The notes: generated from the letters alone by a model not told the origin. DNA of 7,929 nt from DHVE2 group archaeon (GCA_015520975.1 WAOZ01000004.1:1-7929); one strand, 5' to 3'; counted from the stretch's first letter, positions 1 to 6,253 are shown. Numbers and translations are program-made.

Positions 1-1428
1 TATGTGATTGACCATGCAGAGAAAAGTGAGGCAGGAGTTTATTTTCCGTATGGCATTCCTGCGGGGAAATACACTGTGAGTTATGTTTTTCGTCTGAAAC
101 CTGCTCTTGATTACGATGGACATAATTACGGATTCACAATTTCCTTAGTCAGAAGCCATAGCACTTACGAAAATGTAAATATATACCTACCTGGCAATTT
201 CACGGTTTTTAATTCACCGTATCTGGAAAAGACAAAAATAAATGGATGGTGGAAAATAAGCGGGAAATCCATAGTGGATTTCCCCCTTGAACTAACTTTA
301 ATTTTCCAAAATGGTAAGGCTTTTTCGCATTATGCGATCCAGCCAGTGAGCGAAAATCTTATAAATATCGCTCAGCGGAACAGTTTCCATGAAGAGATCA
401 TATACTGGGGCTTCTATTATTTGATGCTTGAAGGATACCTCGCTATAATTGCAATCCCAATAATCTATACAGTAATTTACTTGGCATACGGTAAGGAAAA
501 AAGCTCGACGCAATTCTATTTCACAGAAGAAGACATATATGCCCCACCCGCCGAACGAGATCCTCTCACTGTGAATTTCATTTTCAGATACGAGACTACT
601 GGTATTGATTATAAAAGCGTTCTTCCAGCAACTTTGATTTATTTCAAAAGGAAAGGTATTATTGATATAAGTGAGGATGGAACGAAAATATACTTGAAGA
701 AAGATGATCCATCTATTGATTTGGGACCATATTATCAGATTGTATTCTATTTTATCAAAAACCACTCCAAAGATGGTGTTCTTGATCTGAAAGCTACAAA
801 AGATTGGATTGAAAAATCATTTCATTTGCATGATTCCGGTGAATTCACCTCATATGTAAGTGCCTGCGCTGAGTTGTACCTTGATCCTGATGAGGCAGAT
901 AAGATACAGGAAAAATTCATCTATATCCCATCCAAAAAAGTTTACAGAATTGCATATGTGGGACTGATTCTTATGGGCGCATCCTTATTGTTGGGGTTGT
1001 TATTTGCAATAAGATATTATACCCTCTGGACCACCGCATCCGTGCTGTACCTTATTATGACAATACAATCACTTTTAACGCTTTTATATCCAGATGTAAT
1101 AGGCAGATGGAAAGACGACTATTATCAGGAAAAACTTAAATGGGACAAATTCAGAGAATTTTTAAAGGATGAGAAAAGGCTCAAAGAAGCATACCAATCA
1201 TTCAGGGATTACTATGAAGATTGGCTTATGTACGGCTACGCGTTGGGTGTCGGTAAAAAGGTGACCAAAGCACTTTCATCATCTGAAATAGATTTTCCCT
1301 TGGCAAAAACATTCCAATCAATGACACCATATCTGACCCCCGTTTTTTTCGCGCAGACCACTGCATCCGGGAGTTCCGTTGCAGGTGGTGCAGGGGGATT
1401 CGGCGGTGGTGGTGCCGGGGCAAGATGA
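1..1428 (+). CDS. DUF2207-type membrane protein, 3' part (5' end outside window)
   Basis: The reading frame is open at the first base and the first in-frame start-like codon is GTG at 4, so the gene very probably begins upstream; 475 codons are visible. The architecture is an extracytoplasmic beta-rich segment (to about residue 135 counting from the GTG), a hydrophobic helix at about 139-162, and a cytoplasmic stretch opening with a proline-rich YAPPAERDP motif. This is followed by a winged-helix-like region, a double hydrophobic hairpin at about 314-362, a charged helical region and a Gly/Ala-rich tail ending in GGGGAGAR. The post-helix proline motif, the central hairpin and the glycine-rich tail are typical of DUF2207 predicted membrane proteins, whose function is unknown. 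It ends 117 bp before the PadR promoter region and appears to be a separate transcription unit. Family assignment is from recall of the architecture; no role is proposed. Confidence 0.8.
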   Translation, partial: YVIDHAEKSEAGVYFPYGIPAGKYTVSYVFRLKPALDYDGHNYGFTISLVRSHSTYENVNIYLPGNFTVFNSPYLEKTKINGWWKISGKSIVDFPLELTLIFQNGKAFSHYAIQPVSENLINIAQRNSFHEEIIYWGFYYLMLEGYLAIIAIPIIYTVIYLAYGKEKSSTQFYFTEEDIYAPPAERDPLTVNFIFRYETTGIDYKSVLPATLIYFKRKGIIDISEDGTKIYLKKDDPSIDLGPYYQIVFYFIKNHSKDGVLDLKATKDWIEKSFHLHDSGEFTSYVSACAELYLDPDEADKIQEKFIYIPSKKVYRIAYVGLILMGASLLLGLLFAIRYYTLWTTASVLYLIMTIQSLLTLLYPDVIGRWKDDYYQEKLKWDKFREFLKDEKRLKEAYQSFRDYYEDWLMYGYALGVGKKVTKALSSSEIDFPLAKTFQSMTPYLTPVFFAQTTASGSSVAGGAGGFGGGGAGAR

Positions 1429-1485
1429 GTCCAGATCCTTATCACAGCTTTAATATGATACGCTCTGAAATAATATAAACGAAAG

Positions 1486-1491
1486 TTTTTT
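1486..1491 (+). terminator. T6 tract, candidate terminator of the DUF2207 gene
   Basis: Six consecutive T residues lie 58 bp downstream of the DUF2207 stop codon. Archaeal RNA polymerase can stop at short oligo-T tracts without a hairpin, so this may end the upstream transcript just before the PadR promoter. It is short and could also simply be AT-rich promoter DNA. Confidence 0.3.
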
Positions 1492-1499
1492 ATGCGATA

Positions 1500-1511
1500 A
1501 CATATACATAA
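1500..1511 (+). promoter_or_regulatory. Candidate TATA box of the PadR operon
   Basis: An ACATATACATAA element is centred about 40 bp before the PadR start codon. A transcript starting about 25 bp downstream (near 1530-1533) would have a short leader of roughly 13-16 nt, just enough to include the AGGTGAT ribosome binding site at 1536-1542. The surrounding region is AT-rich with other possible TATA-like strings (near 1471-1478), so the exact box is uncertain. Confidence 0.45.
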
Positions 1512-1512
1512 C

Positions 1513-1540
1513 ACCGTTAGATATATACCATCGTTAGGTG
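1513..1540 (+). promoter_or_regulatory. Candidate operator: CGTTAG direct repeats inside CACC/GGTG arms
   Basis: CGTTAG occurs at 1515-1520 and again at 1532-1537, 17 bp apart start to start, and the segment is bounded by CACC (1513-1516) and its complement GGTG (1537-1540). It lies between the proposed TATA box and the PadR start codon, where a bound repressor would block initiation. PadR proteins commonly regulate their own operons, so self-binding here is the natural guess. The known PadR consensus (ATGT-N8-ACAT) is not evident, and the assignment is inference. Confidence 0.35.
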
Positions 1541-1545
1541 ATACG

Positions 1546-1902
1546 ATGGAGTATGTGAGAGAGAAGATTAAAAGAGAGATGCGCTCAGGAGTTTATACTC
1601 TTCTAATACTGAAAGCTGTAGATGACATTGGAGAGAGTTACGGTTACGAAATAGTCAAATATCTGGATAAGAAAACGCACGGAAAAATAAAGATCAAAGA
1701 TGCCACCGTTTATCCTGTTCTGAGATACCTTTCCCGAAAAAAGATTATGGAAAGTTTCTGGACCGATCCGTCTATGGGTGTACCCAGAAAATACTATCGT
1801 TTAACGCCAGAAGGAAAGAAGCTTTTGAAAGAACTGATAAGAGATTACAGAGAGCTCACTTCGGCAGTTGATATGGTTTTGGGAGGCGGTGAGAAATGTT
1901 GA
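1546..1902 (+). CDS. PadR-family transcriptional regulator
   Basis: This 118-aa protein has the hallmark PadR winged helix-turn-helix. Residues 14-40 read like the family's G-x-L-x-x-LIL...YGYEI helix segment. TVYPVLRYL (54-62) is the DNA-recognition helix region, and the wing holds RKYYRLTPEGKK (81-92). A short C-terminal helix (about 93-112) would form the dimerisation arm, so this is a PadR-s1-like small regulator. PadR proteins are mostly dimeric repressors released by small molecules, often controlling multidrug or antimicrobial-peptide transporters. The ATG at 1546 is supported by AGGTGAT at 1536-1542. It is the first gene of a five-gene operon and overlaps the next gene by 7 bp, so it probably autoregulates that operon. 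The effector cannot be predicted. Family assignment is very secure. Confidence 0.93.
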   Translation: MEYVREKIKREMRSGVYTLLILKAVDDIGESYGYEIVKYLDKKTHGKIKIKDATVYPVLRYLSRKKIMESFWTDPSMGVPRKYYRLTPEGKKLLKELIRDYRELTSAVDMVLGGGEKC

Positions 1903-2747
1903 CTCTCATATGGGTCGTTATAGTGGCAATTTATCTGGTAATGGCCGTGCTTCAATACACCGTTGCTCCAAAAATAGGACCCAATCCATACTTCGGGCTC
2001 AAGATTGGTTACACGCTTTCAAGCAAGGAAGTTTGGGTCAAAGCAAACAAAAAAGTTGGATACCTTATGATACTCCACGGTATTGCGTTGATACCCTTTT
2101 CAGTAATCGCGGGCGACAATGTCCTGCTTTTCCTCCTACCATTTTTGGTACCTTTAATCGCCATATCCATTTACGGAATCTGGTACTCTGCAAGGCTTCT
2201 GGAAACTATCGAAAAATCGGGACCGTATTCAACAGTGCCCATTAAACCCATAAAGCTCAGTCTTCCATGGAAAATCTCACCGCTGCTCCTTGTTTTAATA
2301 ACTGCAACGTTCATCTGGTTCACATACCAGTCTCTTCCGAATGTTGTTGCGGTGCATTTTGATTCTTCAGGAAATCCAAATGGATGGAGCACACGGGAAA
2401 CCCTAGTTCAGCTGTATTTCGTATATCTTGCAACATTCACGGCCGTGGCATATCTTCTGATTTACGCGGGCGAGAAACATCCACTGCTCGTTCATTCTGG
2501 AATGGTGAGGATCGGCAGAGACGGATTTCTGAAAGCGGGAATACTCGGCTTCGATGTCGCAATTTTCATACTGTTCGTAGCGTATGTATGGATCTGGGGC
2601 TACGCGAATTCGGTGCTTGTCCCTGCATACATAACATATATGATCACTCTGACCTTGGCAATGCCGCTTATACCCATTGGATATCTCATATACAGATGGA
2701 GAATTTATATCAATAAAGGTTCAAGAGGTGAGGAAAATGGTGAATAA
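1896..2747 (+). CDS. SdpI-like / DUF1648 integral membrane protein
   Basis: A 283-aa polytopic protein with about seven hydrophobic helices (roughly 6-23, 55-72, 75-100, 127-148, 170-192, 210-235 and 241-267). After helix 1 comes an SdpI-type stretch (residues 30-57) with NPYFGLKIGYTL and a W-x-x-x-N pair (W47, N51), as in the SdpI/YhfL C-terminal domain. After helix 4, LPNVVAVHFDSSGNPNGW (148-164) is the DUF1648 signature. In Bacillus subtilis SdpI, which protects cells against the SDP toxin, DUF1648 comes first; here the order is reversed. The start at 1896 is supported by GGAGG (1882-1886) and GGTGA (1888-1892) inside the padR 3' end, and the 7-bp overlap suggests coupled translation. Neighbouring ABC genes support a role in peptide immunity or envelope stress, but that is inference; DUF1648 proteins are often uncharacterised. 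Confidence 0.8.
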   Translation: MLTLIWVVIVAIYLVMAVLQYTVAPKIGPNPYFGLKIGYTLSSKEVWVKANKKVGYLMILHGIALIPFSVIAGDNVLLFLLPFLVPLIAISIYGIWYSARLLETIEKSGPYSTVPIKPIKLSLPWKISPLLLVLITATFIWFTYQSLPNVVAVHFDSSGNPNGWSTRETLVQLYFVYLATFTAVAYLLIYAGEKHPLLVHSGMVRIGRDGFLKAGILGFDVAIFILFVAYVWIWGYANSVLVPAYITYMITLTLAMPLIPIGYLIYRWRIYINKGSRGEENGE

Positions 2748-3252
2748 ATTAAAGATGCTGAAAATTATCGGTATCGTAGTTATAATCATAGGAGGCATAT
2801 GTATAGCAACTAGTATCGGATTGGCAGCTGGTGGTTTGCACAGGGTATATCTACCCAAAAATTCGTCGAGCGAGATCAATATCACCATCAGCGAAAAGGG
2901 CAAATATATGCTCATCGTAGAAAGCGAAAATCATGAAGATTTCAATTTTACGCTATACTCACCCAATGACACATTGTTATACACATCCTCCGGCGATGAT
3001 TATTATATGTATATCCTCAACGCGACTAGCACGGGCAATTACCGTGTCCATCTCGAAAATCCCTCGGATAAAGAGACATATGTCGATGTGGTGCTGAAAA
3101 ATGTATGGATTCTGAACATCATAGTTGCACTTATTGTCGGAGGTACAGTCACCGTCATCATAGGATTGATTTGTCTCGGAATATATCGTTATTATAATAA
3201 AAAAATCATGAAGAAAGGTGATGAATATGGAAATAGTGGTGAAATCTCTTAG
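2737..3252 (+). CDS. Two-helix membrane protein with sequon-rich extracytoplasmic domain (unknown function)
   Basis: The 171-aa product is not recognised as a named family. It has an N-terminal membrane helix (about 8-30), an extracytoplasmic domain (about 34-121), a second helix (about 125-150) and a basic cytoplasmic tail. The ectodomain has alternating beta-strand character with YLPKNSSSEINITI, KGKYMLIVES and GNYRVHLENPS, resembling bacterial pre-peptidase C-terminal (PPC)-like sandwiches; this is a weak resemblance. It carries five N-x-S/T sequons (N42, N48, N70, N77, N95). An upstream in-frame ATG at 2677 was rejected: the ATG at 2737 has GAGGTGA at 2725-2731 and is followed directly by a normal N-terminus. 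It overlaps the preceding gene by 11 bp and the ABC ATPase by 26 bp, so it is likely a component or sensor of that transporter. Confidence 0.75.
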   Translation: MVNKLKMLKIIGIVVIIIGGICIATSIGLAAGGLHRVYLPKNSSSEINITISEKGKYMLIVESENHEDFNFTLYSPNDTLLYTSSGDDYYMYILNATSTGNYRVHLENPSDKETYVDVVLKNVWILNIIVALIVGGTVTVIIGLICLGIYRYYNKKIMKKGDEYGNSGEIS

Positions 3253-4138
3253 TAAAAAATACAGCAATTTTCTGGCGCTGGATGATGTGAGCTTCGCAAT
3301 AAGTGGCAAAAAGTGCGTTGGATACCTAGGGCCTAATGGAGCCGGTAAAACCACGACCCTGAAACTGCTCACGCATCTGCTTTTTCCGACCAAAGGAGAC
3401 GCGGAGATAAACGGTTACTCGGTCACTAAGGAATACACAAAAGCTCTCAAGCATGTGGGCGCGCTGGTTGAAAACCCGAATTTTTATCCTTATCTGACAC
3501 CGCGCGAACTGCTTTCACAAATATGCCATCTTCGAGAGATCAATAAAAGAGACATTGACCATGTACTTGAACTGGTCGGAATGGATGAATGGAAAAATAA
3601 GAAGGTTGGCAAATTTTCAAAAGGTATGAAGCAGAGAATTGCGCTTGCCGTGGCGCTCATAGGCAATCCGGACATACTCATTCTTGATGAGCCCACCACG
3701 GGTATGGATCCGCAGGGAATGGCAGAGGTCAGACAGCTCATTAAAAAGTTGAAAAAGGAGCACCTCATCTTCATGAGTTCTCATTTATTGTCGGAAGTGC
3801 AGGATGTTTGCGATGAAGTGATTATGCTCAATAGAGGCAAAATGCTCCTTCACGATAAGATAACCGTGATTAACAGAAAATTTGTGGATAAGGTTGTGAT
3901 TGTTGAGTTCGCAGATACCATAGATAAAGCGAAATTCCCTGAGTCCAGATATATCAAAGAAATTGAAATGATTGATGAGCATCGCATTCGAATTTCAATC
4001 TCCGGCGGTCTGGATGCTCAGGCGGAAGTGCTAAAATCTCTAATAAGCGCTGGGTACCGTGTGGTTTCGTATAAACCTGAATCGATTGCCATAGAACGCG
4101 CGTATATGAAACTCATAGGAGGTGATGGTAATGAATGA
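3227..4138 (+). CDS. ABC transporter ATP-binding protein, BcrA/CcmA-type with E-loop
   Basis: A 303-aa ATPase of the COG1131 drug/peptide-exporter type. It shows Walker A GPNGAGKT (35-42), the signature FSKGMKQR (130-137), Walker B ILILDEP (150-156), the D-loop GMDPQG (159-164) and the H-loop histidine H186 in SSHLL. The residue at the Q-loop position is glutamate (E82, in GALVENPNFYPYLT), the E-loop form known from bacitracin (BcrA) and lantibiotic-immunity (LanF) ATPases. A C-terminal accessory domain of about 90 residues follows, as usual in this group. ATG 3227 is chosen over GTG 3218 and ATG 3221 because GGTGAT at 3217-3222 gives the same spacing as the other genes of the operon. It overlaps the permease by 8 bp. 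It should drive the adjacent ABC-2 permease; the substrate is not determinable from sequence. Confidence 0.93.
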   Translation: MEIVVKSLSKKYSNFLALDDVSFAISGKKCVGYLGPNGAGKTTTLKLLTHLLFPTKGDAEINGYSVTKEYTKALKHVGALVENPNFYPYLTPRELLSQICHLREINKRDIDHVLELVGMDEWKNKKVGKFSKGMKQRIALAVALIGNPDILILDEPTTGMDPQGMAEVRQLIKKLKKEHLIFMSSHLLSEVQDVCDEVIMLNRGKMLLHDKITVINRKFVDKVVIVEFADTIDKAKFPESRYIKEIEMIDEHRIRISISGGLDAQAEVLKSLISAGYRVVSYKPESIAIERAYMKLIGGDGNE

Positions 4139-4925
4139 GTTCCAGAAGATGCTTGTTATATTCAGATATCAGTTCAGAAACTACATCAGAGGCAAAAGAA
4201 TTCTCATCATGTTTCTGATAACATTTCTAATGGCTCTGATCCTCGGACTGGTAATGATTTTTTCCGTGGATACCTCCGCACTTTCGTCCCTCGAGTTTGC
4301 AAAGATGTGGCTGGCACCGATTTCATTTCTGACTGTTCTTGCAGCGATATTTTTTGCGGGCGATGCCATTTCTGGCGAGTTCCATACAGGCACAGCATAT
4401 TACCTGTTGCCAAATCCTGTGCGCAGAGAATCCATATTTTTCGGTAAATACCTCGCATCTTTTCTTGCGGCGCTGATAGGAATTGGACTTTACTGGTGCG
4501 TGTCCTTCGGTGCAATACTTTATCTCTACGGCACAATCAAAATAGAGATTCTGGAATCGCTCGGGCTGAATGTGCTGTATCTCGCAAGCATAATCGCACT
4601 GACATATTTCTTTTCATCATTGTTCAAAAACTCAACGGTATCCATAGTGATGACATTCATAATTTATCTGTTCGTTTTCAGCATCGTGGATTCCATAGCA
4701 GTATTTTCAGGATTTGAACCATGGTACTCCATTACCTATGCATCGCAGGTGATAACGCTGGTTCTGACACCGAACTACCAGCACATCGTTAAAATATCGC
4801 GCGGCAAAATGGTATTCTACTCATTCCAGCCGTACATCTGGGAAGGCGTCGTTATAATGGTTGCGTATCTCATCATCTCCACAGTGATATCCCTTCTGCT
4901 TTTCGTCCGAAAAGAAGTGACATGA
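4131..4925 (+). CDS. ABC-2 type transporter permease
   Basis: A 264-aa membrane protein with about six hydrophobic segments (near 22-45, 60-78, 107-132, 147-165, 168-192 and 237-258). Between helices 2 and 3 lies DAISGEFHTGTAYYLLPNP (78-96) followed by RRESIFFGKYLAS, the conserved ABC-2 coupling region where the permease contacts its ATPase. Length and topology match single-domain ABC-2 subunits of BcrB/NosY type that dimerise and pair with one ATPase. The ATG at 4131 is preferred over GTG 4122 and ATG 4125 because GGAGGTGAT at 4118-4126 is well placed for it. It is the last gene of the operon, followed by T-rich DNA. Export or expulsion of a hydrophobic peptide or drug is the usual role of such pairs; the substrate here is unknown. 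Confidence 0.9.
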   Translation: MNEFQKMLVIFRYQFRNYIRGKRILIMFLITFLMALILGLVMIFSVDTSALSSLEFAKMWLAPISFLTVLAAIFFAGDAISGEFHTGTAYYLLPNPVRRESIFFGKYLASFLAALIGIGLYWCVSFGAILYLYGTIKIEILESLGLNVLYLASIIALTYFFSSLFKNSTVSIVMTFIIYLFVFSIVDSIAVFSGFEPWYSITYASQVITLVLTPNYQHIVKISRGKMVFYSFQPYIWEGVVIMVAYLIISTVISLLLFVRKEVT

Positions 4926-4965
4926 ATTTTCACCTGTTTTCTACTTTGAAACTTTTCTTTTTCGA
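4926..4965 (+). terminator. T-rich terminator of the PadR-ABC operon
   Basis: Immediately after the permease stop, several T tracts follow each other (TTTT, TTTT, CTTTTCTTTTTC) with no strong hairpin. This is the usual form of intrinsic termination in archaea, where U-tracts alone suffice. Its position right after the fifth gene supports the operon boundary. Confidence 0.55.
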
Positions 4966-5230
4966 TCATAAAAACAATTATGGTAGATATGTAGCTATAA
5001 TAATCAAGATTATCCTTGGAGCGTATCTAAATCAAAATTCTGTACAAAGGATTGTGAGATTGTAATTTTAAAGTTTGCCGAAATCACAACGGTAAAACTG
5101 TGCATTATACGGCTATTGTGAAACACCTTATAACAGATACGAAGTACCAAAATAGGATTGCCTCGCAACATAGATAGTATTCGCGGATGGCTCCGTTGCG
5201 ACCAAGGAGGTGAGCTGATGGGAAAAACAA
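4966..5230. other. Gap between convergent units, with no confident gene
   Basis: No protein with recognisable features is encoded here on either strand. The left half is AT-rich. The right half is more GC-rich and holds a 6-bp inverted repeat (CGCAAC at 5164-5169, GTTGCG at 5195-5200), a TATA-like CTTATAA near 5127-5133 and a strong SD in front of a six-codon ORF (separate entry). A gap this long between two convergent units is larger than most spacers in this window and may be the remnant of a lost gene or hold a small RNA. Neither can be shown from sequence alone. Confidence 0.5.
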
Positions 5231-5236
5231 TTATTT
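5204..5236 (+). other. Orphan near-perfect SD with six-codon ORF
   Basis: AAGGAGGTGA at 5204-5213 is an almost full complement of the 16S rRNA 3' end and lies 4 nt before an ATG at 5218. The frame reads MGKTII and then stops at 5234-5236, inside the 3' end of the convergent metal-binding protein gene. It is the strongest SD in the window yet serves no real gene. It may be the 5' remnant of a deleted or displaced gene, a leader peptide, or chance. The A-rich codons of the mini-ORF coincide with the likely terminator of the opposite gene. Confidence 0.4.
5223..5230 (-). terminator. U-tract terminator of the metal-binding protein gene
   Basis: Read on the minus strand, TTGTTTTT begins immediately after the TAA stop codon of the metal-binding protein gene. 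This is a short oligo-T tract of the kind that terminates archaeal transcription. There is no hairpin of note. Confidence 0.4.
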
Positions 5237-6232
5237 AAGAAGCTCTCTCCGATACCTCCAGGCTGTGTAAATGGAGATCGCCGCGACTGCTGATAGCGCC
5301 GCCATGGCAATGTAATAAACGGCATATCCTGAATCTCCATTCCAGTACACATAGGTATTCTGCGACCCCGCTATATCCACCGCATCCTTTAAAAGAAGAG
5401 CTGTGTAATTATCCGCTGAGAAGATGTCTATATATACAACGCGCACTCCTGTTTCCGCCGATAACTCCGTGGCTATTTCTCCCGCTTTTGTGTTCTCCAT
5501 ACCTTCCGCGTTTATTATGGCGCATATCTCTCCACGCTGAATTTCAGATTTGAACTCAGATAACTCCGATGATGAAACAAACTGCTCAGGGCCCTTCAAT
5601 ATGACACCCGCGACACTTACATTCATAGCCTTAACCACATAGAAAACACCGGGTACAACGAGCAGCACCTTTTTCTCCGTAATGCCAGAATTATACGCTA
5701 TTTCATGCATAATATCAACCGTACGGTTCAACTCCGATAGGAAAGAAGCATATCGATTTTCAAAATACGATTTTTCTGAAGGAAGCATTATAATCAGTTT
5801 ATTTTTTACGGCTTTCGCTATACCCATAGCGTTTTCCGGATAGAGCCAGTATCCGTGAATGTTCTTATCAAAGTTTCCAAGGGGCATAAGCGTGGGATTG
5901 TAATCATCCATATCCAGAAAATTTCCAGCGGGCAGTTTTTCTTTTATCTGCGCGTCTATAGAGAAAAATTCACTGCTCGCCAGAATTACAAGGTCCGCCG
6001 AATTCAGCTTGAGTATATCATCATAGGTTAGGGAGTAAGAGTGTATATCCATACCCTGCGGCACGATATAGTCAGTATCAACATACTGTCCACCGATATC
6101 CTTAGCGATGGTGGCAAATATTTCCAGAGTAGAAACTATCTTTATCTGCGGCGTTTCACCGCTCACCGGCACGACGGCCCAGAGTGCAGATAGCAAAACA
6201 AGCGCGATAACTGTAACGGTGATGCTTTTCAT
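5231..6232 (-). CDS. Metal ABC transporter substrate-binding protein (ZnuA/TroA/PsaA family), membrane-anchored
   Basis: A 333-aa cluster A-I solute-binding protein for Zn, Mn or Fe uptake. It has a signal peptide (about 1-25, hydrophobic core then VSGET), mature start KIVSTLEIFATIAKDIGG, and PQGMDIHSY, which carries the first metal His (H64). NIHGYWLYPENA carries the second His (H126), and VVYIDIF aligns with the conserved fourth-ligand Asp (D269). The third ligand, Glu or His in the family's SEGxFxYF-type segment, appears as Pro (P194 in VVPGVFYV). Instead of a lipobox it ends in a membrane helix (about 303-325) with basic residues after it, as in many archaeal binding proteins. No ATPase or permease partner lies in the window. 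The ATG at 6232 is backed by a TATA box placed for a leaderless transcript. The family is secure; the exact metal is not known. Confidence 0.85.
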   Translation of the reverse strand: MKSITVTVIALVLLSALWAVVPVSGETPQIKIVSTLEIFATIAKDIGGQYVDTDYIVPQGMDIHSYSLTYDDILKLNSADLVILASSEFFSIDAQIKEKLPAGNFLDMDDYNPTLMPLGNFDKNIHGYWLYPENAMGIAKAVKNKLIIMLPSEKSYFENRYASFLSELNRTVDIMHEIAYNSGITEKKVLLVVPGVFYVVKAMNVSVAGVILKGPEQFVSSSELSEFKSEIQRGEICAIINAEGMENTKAGEIATELSAETGVRVVYIDIFSADNYTALLLKDAVDIAGSQNTYVYWNGDSGYAVYYIAMAALSAVAAISIYTAWRYRRELLK

Positions 6233-6235
6233 ATG

Positions 6236-6252
6236 GTTAGGTTATACCTAAC
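6236..6252 (-). promoter_or_regulatory. 17-bp palindrome, candidate DtxR/MntR-type operator
   Basis: GTTAGGT and ACCTAAC form perfect 7-bp arms around a TAT centre. The half-site TTAGGT resembles that of DtxR/IdeR boxes (TTAGGTTAG...CTAACCTAA). It lies between the TATA box and the start codon of the metal-binding protein gene, so a bound repressor would block initiation. The match to a metalloregulator site in front of a metal-uptake gene is strong circumstantial evidence; the regulator itself is not in the window. Confidence 0.6.
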
Positions 6253-6253
6253 G

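Noticed and set aside
298..765. 155-codon minus-strand ORF opposite the DUF2207 gene
   Set aside because: Shadow of a strongly supported coding frame; no recognisable motif, no RBS, and composition typical of a reverse complement reading.
1490..1511. TTATG-N12-CATAA inverted repeat as PadR operator
   Set aside because: Arms of five bases in AT-rich promoter DNA are expected by chance; the CGTTAG repeats are the better candidate.
1868..2245. 125-codon plus-strand ORF overlapping the SdpI-like gene, and a similar 110-codon one at 2384-2716
   Set aside because: Both lie wholly or mostly inside the SdpI-like frame, which has clear membrane helices and a domain motif; the alternative products are low-hydrophobic and motif-free.
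2677..2736. Upstream in-frame start for the 171-aa protein
   Set aside because: It would give a 20-residue extension overlapping deep in the previous gene without SD; ATG 2737 has GAGGTGA at the right spacing and leads straight into a signal-anchor helix.
4922..5065. 47-codon ORF starting in an ATGA overlap with the permease stop
   Set aside because: No good SD (only AAGTGA), the frame runs through the T-rich terminator region, and the product (Phe-rich start, no motif) looks like chance.
5134..5236. Open frame through the SD region containing RCDQGGEL, reminiscent of the D-x-GGE motif of retroelement integrases
   Set aside because: The motif comes from translating the SD sequence itself (GGAGGTGAG); the frame is only about 33 codons, has no other integrase residues, and no repeats flank it.
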